Shown: positions 32,329-40,271 of the stretch, one piece after another
Layout: each line of letters starts with the position of its first letter
Numbering within the stretch: the stretch's first letter is position 1
Assembly (NCBI GenBank): GCA_021373015.1
Contig: JAJFTJ010000006.1
Coordinates: 60,237-124,236 of the forward strand
DNA length: 64,000 nucleotides
From: Nitrospiraceae bacterium
Lineage (GTDB): Bacteria; Nitrospirota; Thermodesulfovibrionia; Thermodesulfovibrionales; UBA1546
Reading direction: 5' to 3'
Position numbers and translations under genes: made by a program
The notes under the pieces: model-generated
The model's database searches: none
The model's input: the letters and a program-made list of their open reading frames with translations, nothing else
Told to the model about the DNA's origin: nothing

Positions 32329-34266
32329 CTATTGCTGCTTTGTATAAGGCAGCAGCCCGCCTTTTATAATTATGTTTTTTTGCCTGTCATTAAAATCAGA
32401 CAGAACCTCAAAAGTAAAATTCTTTGTCAGATTTTCGATCTTATATATCTGCTCAGAATTCAGAGAATTAATAATATTCCTTATTGCAAGCATGTCGCCC
32501 TTTTCTATCTTTTCATAATCAGACGGATTCTTGAATTGCAGAGGCAGGATCCCGAAATTTATCAGGTTTGACTTGTGTATTCTTGCAAATGATTTCGCAA
32601 TAACAGCCTGAAGACCCAAAAACATCGGAGCCATTGCAGCATGTTCGCGCGATGAACCCTGACCGTAATTTTCTCCGCCGACTACGATGCCTCCGCCGTG
32701 TTCACTCGCTGATTTTGCCCTTTTACTGAATGTCGCATCAATGCCGTGAAAAACATATTCCGATATAGCAGGAATATTTGACCTCAAAGGCAGAAGCTGT
32801 GAACCAGCAGGCATAATATCATCGGTCGTTATATTGTCCTTTAGTTTAAGCAGTACCTCTGCCTTTATCTCCTCACCAAGAGGTTTTTTTACAAGCACTT
32901 CTTTTATATTAGGTCCTTTAATAACCTTAACTGATCTGTAATCTTCTCTTGGAGGAATAAGCATGTTGTCGTTAACAGGATACGTTGACGGTTCTTTGAA
33001 TTCTTCAACCTTGAGTTCGGAATAACGCGGGTCCGTAATTACGCCTCTTATCGCAAACACAGCGCAGCTCAAGGGATTTGCAAGATATACCAGTGCGTCT
33101 TTTGTCCCGCTTCTTCCCATGAAATTTCTATTGTAAGACCTTACTGATACCTGTGCGCTTCCAGGCGAACCTCCCATCCCAATGCAGGGTCCGCACGAAG
33201 ATTCAAGCATTCTTGCGCCTGAAGCAATCATCTCGGCTGTAAGCCCTTCTTTTGCCATCATCTCATAAACCTGCTTTGATCCTGGATTGATCAGAAGATT
33301 AACTTTTTCTGAAACAACATTCTTTCTTAGAATTGATGCAACTGCCTTCATTGTCTGATACGAAGAATTTGTGCAGCTGCCAATGCATATCTGATTTACC
33401 TCTGTGCCTGCAAGCTCTCTGACAGGAACAACCGAATCAGGACTGTGAGGCTTTGCAATCATTGGCTCGAGCGAATTCAAATCCAGTTCGATGATATTAG
33501 AATATTCTGCATCTTTGTCAGCAGAAAGCTCTACCCATTCTTGTTCTCTTTTTTGCGCTTTCAGAAAATATTTTGTTCTTTCGTCGCTCGGGAATATGGA
33601 TGTTGTTGCGCCAAGTTCAGCGCCCATATTAGTAATTGTCGCTCGTTCTGTAACGCTTAAGTCCTTAACGCCTTCTCCTCCGTATTCGATTATCTTTCCA
33701 ACTCCGCCCTTGACAGTAAGCCTTCTTAATATCTCGAGTATCACATCCATTCCCATTACCCAAGGCCTAGGGAGTTTTCCGTTAAGCTTTACAAGCACAA
33801 CCTCAGGCATATTAATCTCAAAAGGAGAGCCTGCCATTACAGTTGCAGCATCGAGACCTCCGACTCCTATTGCGATCATTCCCATGCCGCCGTTTGTCGG
33901 TGTATGGCTGTCTGTCCCAAGAGCAATCCTGCCTGGAGCTGCAAATCTTTCAAGATTTATCTGGTGGGATATTCCATTGCCTGGCCGTGAAAAATAAGCG
34001 CCATATTTCGCGGCAGCAGTCTGAAGGAACAGGTGATCGTCAGCATTCATATAATTTGACTGAAGCATATTATGGTCAACGTATGACACAGCAAGAGGTA
34101 CCTTAATTTTATCGAGTCCTATTGCCTCAAATTGAAGCCATGTCATTGTTCCTGTTGCGTCTTGAGTATAGACCTCATCAACCTTAAGGCCAATAGGGCT
34201 TCCAGGTTTGATATCTCCATAAACCAGATGTGATCCAAAAATCTTTTCAACTATATTCTTTCCCAA
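32329..34266 (-). CDS. Aconitate hydratase, Aquifex-type
   Basis: [4Fe-4S] enzyme interconverting citrate and isocitrate. The three cluster cysteines are in CIGSCTNSSYQ and SCGPCIGMGG. The substrate blocks GTDSHTPTNGGMG and the swivel-domain GENYGQGSSREHAAM are intact. At 645 aa it is shorter than AcnA/AcnB and corresponds to the compact aconitase known from Aquifex, Deltaproteobacteria and Nitrospirae. The start is TTG, preceded by GGGGGA. It can serve oxidative or reductive TCA flux, alongside the 2-oxoacid oxidoreductase subunits at 58-60 kb. Confidence 0.93.
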   Translation of the reverse strand: MGKNIVEKIFGSHLVYGDIKPGSPIGLKVDEVYTQDATGTMTWLQFEAIGLDKIKVPLAVSYVDHNMLQSNYMNADDHLFLQTAAAKYGAYFSRPGNGISHQINLERFAAPGRIALGTDSHTPTNGGMGMIAIGVGGLDAATVMAGSPFEINMPEVVLVKLNGKLPRPWVMGMDVILEILRRLTVKGGVGKIIEYGGEGVKDLSVTERATITNMGAELGATTSIFPSDERTKYFLKAQKREQEWVELSADKDAEYSNIIELDLNSLEPMIAKPHSPDSVVPVRELAGTEVNQICIGSCTNSSYQTMKAVASILRKNVVSEKVNLLINPGSKQVYEMMAKEGLTAEMIASGARMLESSCGPCIGMGGSPGSAQVSVRSYNRNFMGRSGTKDALVYLANPLSCAVFAIRGVITDPRYSELKVEEFKEPSTYPVNDNMLIPPREDYRSVKVIKGPNIKEVLVKKPLGEEIKAEVLLKLKDNITTDDIMPAGSQLLPLRSNIPAISEYVFHGIDATFSKRAKSASEHGGGIVVGGENYGQGSSREHAAMAPMFLGLQAVIAKSFARIHKSNLINFGILPLQFKNPSDYEKIEKGDMLAIRNIINSLNSEQIYKIENLTKNFTFEVLSDFNDRQKNIIIKGGLLPYTKQQ

Positions 34267-34421
34267 ACTATCCCCCGATAAAATTCTAATCTGCTTGCTT
34301 ATAAAAATTTAACATATCTGAATAAATTAAATCCAAAATGAATTATGGTTATATCTTGCATTAAATTGCATTTTGTTAATTATTTTACTTTTTCTTGAGG
34401 TCATATGAAATTTTTTGCGCC

Positions 34422-34450
34422 TTGACTTTTCATTCTAGCAGGACTATAAC
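34422..34450 (+). promoter_or_regulatory. Promoter of the molybdopterin-enzyme operon
   Basis: TTGACT (34422-34427), 17 bases, TATAAC (34445-34450). The predicted start near 34457 gives a leader of about 100 bases, long for this genome. The remaining 292-base gap back to 34267 holds no other feature I can support. Confidence 0.7.
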
Positions 34451-34458
34451 TTTGACAT

Positions 34459-34540
34459 AAAGGAGGCTTTAAGCTAAAGGAGGTAATTGAAAAATAAGTT
34501 AATCGTCAAATATATTCGTTGCATTAGATTCTCTATTTAA
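34459..34540 (+). promoter_or_regulatory. Leader with duplicated ribosome binding site and a 17-codon upstream frame
   Basis: AAAGGAGG occurs at 34459-34466 and again at 34476-34483. Three bases after the second copy a TTG opens a frame of 17 codons ending in TAA at 34538-34540, just before the true binding site (AAGGAGGA) of the structural gene. The peptide is basic (LKNKLIVKYIRCIRFSI). It may be a leader peptide or chance. Confidence 0.3.
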
Positions 34541-34558
34541 ACAAGGAGGAGACTCATA

Positions 34559-37000
34559 ATGTCTAAACGAAAAAAAATTACAAGACGAGAATTTATAAAA
34601 ACAGGGGTGGCCATAGGTACTGTTGTAACATTCTGTCCTGATTTATTTAGGATGGTATTCGGTGTTGATGCTGAAGCCCGCTCCAAATCAATAACTTACG
34701 ATCAAATTATCAGAACCGCCTGCTCACCCTCATGCGCAGGGCAGGTATGCGGGATGAACGCTTTTGTAAAAAACGGTAAGATTGTGAAAATAGAGCCCGC
34801 TGAGTTTCCTGACCCCAAGTATAAAAGAATCTGCCTTAAAGGACTAACTCATTTGGAGCGAACATACCATAAAGATCGTCTTAAATATCCTATGAAAAGG
34901 GTAGGGGAAAGGGGTAGTGGGAAATGGAAGCGTATCACTTGGGATGAAGCGCTAGACACTATCGCATCAAAAATCACAGAGATAAAAGAAAAGCATGGGA
35001 GTGATTCGCTCGTGTTCATGCCGGTTGGAGGAGGCACAAGTACAGTTCTGAACAGCAGATCAGGATGGCGTCTTGCAAATCTTCTGGATGCTCAGGCAGT
35101 AGCATCAATCTCGCTTCATGGCGATCTTGCTGTAGGGAACCTTATGACGCTGAGTTGGAAAGGTGGAACTCCTCGCGGCTCGCTTCTCGGCTATACAGAA
35201 CCTTCTGACTATAAAAACTCAAAGCTTATTATACTTTGGGGCGAAAATACCTCTGAATCAAGAATGATGGATATGCATTTTATGTATGATGCTATGGATA
35301 ATGGCGCAAAAATAGTTGTAATTGACCCCAGATTTACTTCTACTGCATCTAGAGCTAATAAGTGGATTCCAATCAAGCCTGGAACTGACGGCGCACTGGC
35401 TCTTTCGATGATGCATGTGATTATTGATAAAAATCTGCATGACAAGAACTTTATCGCCAAGTATACTGTCGGACCATTTCTTGTCAGAAGTGACAACGGA
35501 ATGTTTCTGCGAGACAAGGACATAAATGAAAAAGGCGGCGATGACTACATGGTATTTGACCAATCAGGAGATAAGCTTGAGCATGCGTCTGAAAATGTGG
35601 ATCAGGCATTAATCGTTAAAAAAGAGGTCATACTTAAAAATGGCTCGAAAATTAGTGTTGAAACAGCTTTTTCGCTGCTCAAACAGCTTGCTGACAAGTA
35701 TCCTCCAAAAGTTGCATCTGAAATTACAAACATACCTGCAGCACAAATTGAACAGCTTGCTATCGAGTACGGCAAAACAAAGCCCAGCCTTATCAGAATA
35801 GGCAGGTCATTTCATGTGTACATGGACGGACATAATGCGCAGAGAGCGGTAATCACTCTTGGCGCTTTGACCGGGAACATTGGCAATTCTGGAGGTGGAG
35901 TTCTTCATGGCGGCGGGACACAAGCTATCGGCGGTTCTGCCTTGTCACGGTTTAACATGAAGGAGTTTCTCAGCCCTACAGGTAAGCCTCTGAAGGTTTT
36001 GCCAGGACTGCACCTTACAGGAAATCCTGATATAGCAAAGAAAACAAAATTTCTCTGGGTGTCGGGAAAAAATCCGATCAATCAATCTCCAGCAAAAAAC
36101 AAGTTTGTAAATGAGATATTGCCTAATTATGAATTTTTTGTTGTGATGGATCAGTTCATGACTGTCACTGCTGAATATGCTGATATTGTTCTTCCTGCAT
36201 GTTCATGGTTTGAAAAAACAGATATTGCGGTTGCTGTGCATTACTACTTGCAACTTCAACAAAAAGTGATAGAGCCGATGTATGAAGCAAAGCCGGAAAT
36301 AGAGGTGTATGGTGAGATAGCCAAGAGACTCGGCTTTGGAAAATATTTTGAAAAAACAACTGAGGAGTGGCTTGAAATTCTGCTCAATAATCCAAATGCA
36401 ACCGAGCTTAAAGGGATCACGCTTGCAAAGCTGAAACAGGGGGCGTGCCGTATAAATGTTCCTGACCCATATATTGGATGGGCAGATAAAAAATTCCTGA
36501 CTGATTCCGGGAGGATTGAATTTTATGTAGAGTGGCTGAAGGAGTTTGGGGAAGAACTCCCTCTATATAAAGAACCTTTTGAAGTTTCTCCTTTAAATCC
36601 GCTCTTTAAAAAATATCCTCTTATGTTCCAGCAGGGACACACTCGATATTATGCTCATTCGCAGTTCGGAGGCTATAGCCCCTCTATACTCGAATTGAAC
36701 CCAGAACCGCAAATCAGTATACATCCATCGGATGCAACGCCTCGTAGAATCAAAAGTGGTGATTTTGTCAATATGGTTAATGACAGGGGCAGATTGAAAT
36801 GCAAAGCACTCGTTACTGAAGGTATAATGCCTGGTTGTGTTCATATACCTGAAGGATGGTGGCCGAAGCACTATCGCGGAGGACATCATAATGACCTTAC
36901 GCATGACACGCTTACAAAGGCTACATCAAATAACAAGAAACTACGCAGGGAATCAAACAGCCCGTTTTATGATACCCTTGTTGAAGTAAAAAAAGCGTAA
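34559..37000 (+). CDS. Tat-exported molybdopterin oxidoreductase, catalytic subunit
   Basis: 813-aa DMSO-reductase-family enzyme carrying a bis-molybdopterin guanine dinucleotide cofactor. A twin-arginine signal (RREFIKTG, Arg9-Arg10) sends it across the inner membrane folded. Cys55, Cys59, Cys64 and Cys92 make a [4Fe-4S] motif with unusual Cx3Cx4C spacing. At the Mo-ligand position the sequence reads SLHGDLAVG: Asp189 could be the ligand as in the Nar/Ebd/Clr group; there is no Cys or Ser there. Cofactor-binding blocks include GENTSESR, GTDGALAL and GNIGNSGGG. The substrate is unknown; sulfur oxyanions, polysulfide, arsenate or a hydroxylation are all possible. Followed by its Fe-S subunit; no membrane anchor subunit. 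Confidence 0.9.
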   Translation: MSKRKKITRREFIKTGVAIGTVVTFCPDLFRMVFGVDAEARSKSITYDQIIRTACSPSCAGQVCGMNAFVKNGKIVKIEPAEFPDPKYKRICLKGLTHLERTYHKDRLKYPMKRVGERGSGKWKRITWDEALDTIASKITEIKEKHGSDSLVFMPVGGGTSTVLNSRSGWRLANLLDAQAVASISLHGDLAVGNLMTLSWKGGTPRGSLLGYTEPSDYKNSKLIILWGENTSESRMMDMHFMYDAMDNGAKIVVIDPRFTSTASRANKWIPIKPGTDGALALSMMHVIIDKNLHDKNFIAKYTVGPFLVRSDNGMFLRDKDINEKGGDDYMVFDQSGDKLEHASENVDQALIVKKEVILKNGSKISVETAFSLLKQLADKYPPKVASEITNIPAAQIEQLAIEYGKTKPSLIRIGRSFHVYMDGHNAQRAVITLGALTGNIGNSGGGVLHGGGTQAIGGSALSRFNMKEFLSPTGKPLKVLPGLHLTGNPDIAKKTKFLWVSGKNPINQSPAKNKFVNEILPNYEFFVVMDQFMTVTAEYADIVLPACSWFEKTDIAVAVHYYLQLQQKVIEPMYEAKPEIEVYGEIAKRLGFGKYFEKTTEEWLEILLNNPNATELKGITLAKLKQGACRINVPDPYIGWADKKFLTDSGRIEFYVEWLKEFGEELPLYKEPFEVSPLNPLFKKYPLMFQQGHTRYYAHSQFGGYSPSILELNPEPQISIHPSDATPRRIKSGDFVNMVNDRGRLKCKALVTEGIMPGCVHIPEGWWPKHYRGGHHNDLTHDTLTKATSNNKKLRRESNSPFYDTLVEVKKA

Positions 37001-37015
37001 AGGAGGATGATGAAA

Positions 37016-37615
37016 ATGGGCAAACAATACGGATTAATTATAGACTTGAAAAGATGTTTTGGCTGTAATACCTGTACGCTTGCATGCAGAATGGAAAACA
37101 CTACAAAGGTGGGTATTTTGTTAAGCGAAGTGCACACTGTTGGTGCAGACAATAAATGGAATAAAAAAGATGTGCCAGCTGGAAAATTTCCCGACTTGAA
37201 AATGTATTATCTCCCTGTGTTATGTAACCATTGCGAGAAACCGGCATGTAAAACAAATCTGAAGAAAGGTATGATAAGCAAACGAGATGATGGGATAGTA
37301 ATAATTAATCAAAAGATGAAATATGAAAAGAGCAACATTAATGCATGTCCTTACGGTAGATTGAAATGGGACGCAGAAGATAAGGAATTGATAAAATGTG
37401 ATTTTTGTCTAAGCAGAGTAGAAGAAGGCAAGAAACCCTTATGCGTTGAAAGCTGTCCTGCAAAAGCAAGACATTTTGGAGAATTCAGCAATCCTGATTT
37501 TGCTAAAATCGCAGCTAATGCGAAACCGCTATTCCCTTTTTTAAAAACAAATCCTTCAGTTCTGTACATTATGCCTAAAGGACAAGAAGATAATGCAGTA
37601 GGAAACATAAGATAG
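37016..37615 (+). CDS. Fe-S electron-transfer subunit with three predicted [4Fe-4S] clusters
   Basis: DmsB/PsrB/PhsB-type ferredoxin subunit of the preceding molybdoenzyme, 199 aa, no signal (it would be carried by the Tat partner). Cysteines are 14, 17, 20, 24; 70, 73, 78; 111; and 128, 131, 143, 147: twelve, not sixteen. Motif II lacks its fourth cysteine (Leu82). Motif III lacks its first three (Met101, Glu104, Asn107) but keeps the last (Cys111 in NACPYG). In the family fold those four missing ligands hold one cluster. Three ATGs begin the frame; AGGAGG is right against the first two, so the ATG at 37016 (nine bases away) is the start. Confidence 0.9.
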   Translation: MGKQYGLIIDLKRCFGCNTCTLACRMENTTKVGILLSEVHTVGADNKWNKKDVPAGKFPDLKMYYLPVLCNHCEKPACKTNLKKGMISKRDDGIVIINQKMKYEKSNINACPYGRLKWDAEDKELIKCDFCLSRVEEGKKPLCVESCPAKARHFGEFSNPDFAKIAANAKPLFPFLKTNPSVLYIMPKGQEDNAVGNIR

Positions 37616-37632
37616 TTTTAAATGCTTCCCAA

Positions 37633-37666
37633 ATACCGGCTGGTGCGCTTATAACCCAGCCGGTAT
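37633..37666 (+). terminator. Terminator-like hairpin after the molybdoenzyme operon
   Basis: ATACCGGCTGG (37633-37643) and CCAGCCGGTAT (37656-37666) make a GC-rich 11-bp perfect stem with a 12-base loop, 18 bases after the stop. The following CTTGTGTATT is only partly T-rich, so termination may be leaky. Confidence 0.65.
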
Positions 37667-37706
37667 CTTGTGTATTAAAATATCACTAATATTTTCTAGA
37701 GCTAAG

Positions 37707-37736
37707 AAAATTTAACTTTACGTTAAGTTAAATTTT
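37707..37736. promoter_or_regulatory. 30-bp palindrome upstream of lysA
   Basis: Arms AAAATTTAACTT and AAGTTAAATTTT are perfectly complementary (12 bp) around T-ACGT-T. The centre ACGT is itself palindromic, so only one base pair breaks full symmetry. It could be an operator for a dimeric regulator or an AT-rich terminator stem. It lies about 90 bases before lysA and 25 before a TTGACT at 37763. Confidence 0.45.
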
Positions 37737-37823
37737 GAAATTAATTATCGAAAAACATATTTTTGACTTTATTTTGTTTGCTGTGTAAAAATATATGATA
37801 TTTTAGTTCAAGGAGAATTATAG

Positions 37824-39080
37824 ATGCATTTTTTTAAATACAAAAAAAATGAATTATATGCTGAAAATGTCCCTGTAAAAAAACTTGCCGAGATATATGG
37901 GACGCCTCTTTATATTTACAGCCATGACACTTTGCTAAGACACTTTCGAGCTTATGATGAGGCGTTTAGGGGCTATCCGCATATAATCTGTTTTGCCGTT
38001 AAATCAAATTCAAATCTCGCAGTGCTGAGACTGCTCGGAAAACACAGCAGCGGAGCAGACATAGTATCAGGCGGTGAACTGCATCGAGCGCTCAAAGCAG
38101 GGATATCTCCCAAAAAAATAGTTTATGCCGGAGTAGGAAAAACAGATGACGAGATAAAATACGCTCTAAGATCAAAGATTTTGATGTTCAATGTGGAATC
38201 TGAATCTGAATTGAAAAAGATTGATGAAATAGCAGGCAGAATGAAGACAAAGGCGCCCGTTGCATTGAGAATCAATCCTGATATCAACCCTCAGACACAC
38301 CATTACATCTCAACAGGATTAAAGAAAAACAAATTCGGGATCCCGATAGAAAACGCGCTTGAGTATTACAGAATTGCGAGCAAGCTCAAAAATATCGCGA
38401 TTGTCGGAATCCACAAACATATCGGTTCTCAGATCACAAAAGTCTCTCCTTTTGTGGATGCATTAAAAAAAATACTGGTTCTTCTTCAGAATCTCGAAAC
38501 ACACGGAGTGAATCTCAGATATCTAGATATAGGCGGCGGACTTGGAATTCCTTATAATAACGAGGAACCGCCTCTGCCCAAAGATCTGGCAAAAAATCTT
38601 CTGCCTCTTTTGAAAAACAGGGAAATGACACTTATAATTGAGCCCGGCAGATCTATTACCGGGAATGCAGGGATACTCGTCACAAAAACTCTTTATATTA
38701 AAAAGGGCCATAAAAAAGAATTTTTCATTGTTGATGCAGGAATGAATGACCTGATGAGACCATCCCTGTATGATGCATATCACAATATTCAGCCTGTTAT
38801 TAAATCCAAGAGGCCGAATGTCAAGGCTGATGTTGTAGGCCCTATATGTGAATCAGGAGATTTTCTCGCTAAAGGCAGAGAGATTCCAAGATTAAAAGAA
38901 GGCGAATATCTTGCAGTAATGAGTGCAGGAGCATATGGATTTTCTATGAGCTCAAACTATAACAGCCGTCCGCGTGCTGCAGAGGTAATGGTCAAAGGCA
39001 ATAAGCATTTTCTGATAAGAGAGAGAGAGACGTTAAATGACTTGATAAGCAGTGAAAATATCCCTTCTTTTCTAAAGTGA
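37824..39080 (+). CDS. lysA: Diaminopimelate decarboxylase
   Basis: PLP enzyme making lysine from meso-diaminopimelate. Lys60 (ICFAVKSNSN) holds PLP. Further signatures are SGADIVSGGEL, GIHKHIGSQI, the glycine loop LDIGGGLGIPY, EPGRSITGNAG and the dimer-interface block GPICESGDFLAK. Length 418 aa is normal. AAGGAG precedes the ATG. It stands apart from dapF/dapA. TTGACT at 37763-37768 with TAAAAA 17 bases on is a weak promoter candidate. Confidence 0.96.
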   Translation: MHFFKYKKNELYAENVPVKKLAEIYGTPLYIYSHDTLLRHFRAYDEAFRGYPHIICFAVKSNSNLAVLRLLGKHSSGADIVSGGELHRALKAGISPKKIVYAGVGKTDDEIKYALRSKILMFNVESESELKKIDEIAGRMKTKAPVALRINPDINPQTHHYISTGLKKNKFGIPIENALEYYRIASKLKNIAIVGIHKHIGSQITKVSPFVDALKKILVLLQNLETHGVNLRYLDIGGGLGIPYNNEEPPLPKDLAKNLLPLLKNREMTLIIEPGRSITGNAGILVTKTLYIKKGHKKEFFIVDAGMNDLMRPSLYDAYHNIQPVIKSKRPNVKADVVGPICESGDFLAKGREIPRLKEGEYLAVMSAGAYGFSMSSNYNSRPRAAEVMVKGNKHFLIRERETLNDLISSENIPSFLK

Positions 39081-39125
39081 ATCTATAAACTCCTTTCATC
39101 CATCGAACCAACAAGGCGATAAACC

Positions 39126-39154
39126 TTGACTTTTCCATAGGTAAACAATAAAAT
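39126..39154 (+). promoter_or_regulatory. Promoter of the response-regulator gene
   Basis: TTGACT (39126-39131), 17 bases, TAAAAT (39149-39154). The leader is about 20 bases and contains GAAGGAG before the ATG at 39182. Confidence 0.7.
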
Positions 39155-39181
39155 TTTGAAAAAGCACTGAAGGAGTAAATA

Positions 39182-40216
39182 ATGACACGCAAGCTGCTTC
39201 TTGCTGACGACAGCATAACAATACAAAAGGTCGTTGAACTTGTACTTACAGATGAGGGCTTCGAAATAAAAGCTGTTACAAACGGCGAGGAAGCTCTTGC
39301 TGCAATAAAAAATTTCAGGCCTGATATTGTGCTTGCTGATATTGACATGCCTAAGATTAACGGCTATCAGTTGTGCGAAAAAATAAAATCAGATACTGAA
39401 ACAAAAGACATCCCTGTGATACTCCTTTCAGGAGCTTTCGAACCGATCGATGAAGCACTTTCCAAACAGGTAAGGGCAGACAGCTACATAGTAAAACCAT
39501 TCGAGTCACAAGAACTTATCAGCAAAATAAATTCCATATTAAGATCACTTGCAAAAAACACTCCAACCATCCCTGCAGAAGAAGTAGTATTTGCTCAGGA
39601 AGCAGACGATGATTCATCTGTAGTAACAGCAGAGGTATTTGAAGAAGCTCCACAGAAAAATAAATTAAAAATAACTAGTGCTGAAGAAACCACATCAGAA
39701 TACAGCGGAGATGTGATAGAGATTCAGGATGTGAGCATTGATGAAGCCATGAATGCCGCTAAACAGGCTGAATCACTTCTTGAGCAAACAACTGAGATGT
39801 CAGCTGTTGAAACATCTCGATTTTCAGAGTCTGTTGTTCCTTCATATGAAAAGAAAAGCATTCTCAAACAGGAAATACCAGTACAAAAAAAATCTGCTGA
39901 CATACCCATGCCCTCTCAATCAGACATGTCAAATATAATTAAAAAAACAGTTGATGAAAAGGTTCAATCGCTTTTGTCATCTCTGGATTTAAAAGATACG
40001 GTTATGACAGCAATTAGTCCTACTATCAAGGAGTCTTTAGAAAAAATATTATGGGAAATATCGACTGAGCTCACAGAGAGAATGCTGAAAGAGACAATAC
40101 AGAACTCTATGGCTTCTATAAACAAGGAAGTCGAAAAAGTGATATGGGAGACTGTGCCAGAGGTTGCAGAGACATTAATTTCAAAAGAGATTAAAAAGAT
40201 CAGGTCAGAGACGTAG
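39182..40216 (+). CDS. Receiver-domain response regulator with novel C-terminal helical region
   Basis: Residues 1-120 are a complete receiver domain: acidic pair Asp9-Asp10, phospho-acceptor Asp53 (VLADIDMP), Ser83 and Lys105 (IVKPFES). It is followed by an acidic linker of about 120 residues. The amphipathic helical C-terminus (about 245-344) has repeats of the form LEKILWEISTELTERML and VEKVIWETVPEVAETLI. There is no DNA-binding domain. The C-terminal pattern occurs in PilH/FrzZ-like adaptors of deltaproteobacterial-type signalling systems. No histidine kinase is nearby. Autonomous promoter. Confidence 0.85.
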   Translation: MTRKLLLADDSITIQKVVELVLTDEGFEIKAVTNGEEALAAIKNFRPDIVLADIDMPKINGYQLCEKIKSDTETKDIPVILLSGAFEPIDEALSKQVRADSYIVKPFESQELISKINSILRSLAKNTPTIPAEEVVFAQEADDDSSVVTAEVFEEAPQKNKLKITSAEETTSEYSGDVIEIQDVSIDEAMNAAKQAESLLEQTTEMSAVETSRFSESVVPSYEKKSILKQEIPVQKKSADIPMPSQSDMSNIIKKTVDEKVQSLLSSLDLKDTVMTAISPTIKESLEKILWEISTELTERMLKETIQNSMASINKEVEKVIWETVPEVAETLISKEIKKIRSET

Positions 40217-40271
40217 AAATTGTTATTTCCATTTTTGGATTCTACTTTTTATAAATCGCATCTAATCTAAA

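Noticed and set aside
34559..37000. Selenocysteine in the molybdoenzyme
   Set aside because: There is no in-frame TGA in the region of the Mo ligand; the frame is continuous from ATG to stop.
37007..37015. Upstream ATG codons as the start of the Fe-S subunit
   Set aside because: AGGAGG (37001-37006) directly abuts the first ATG and is three bases from the second; only the ATG at 37016 has a proper distance.
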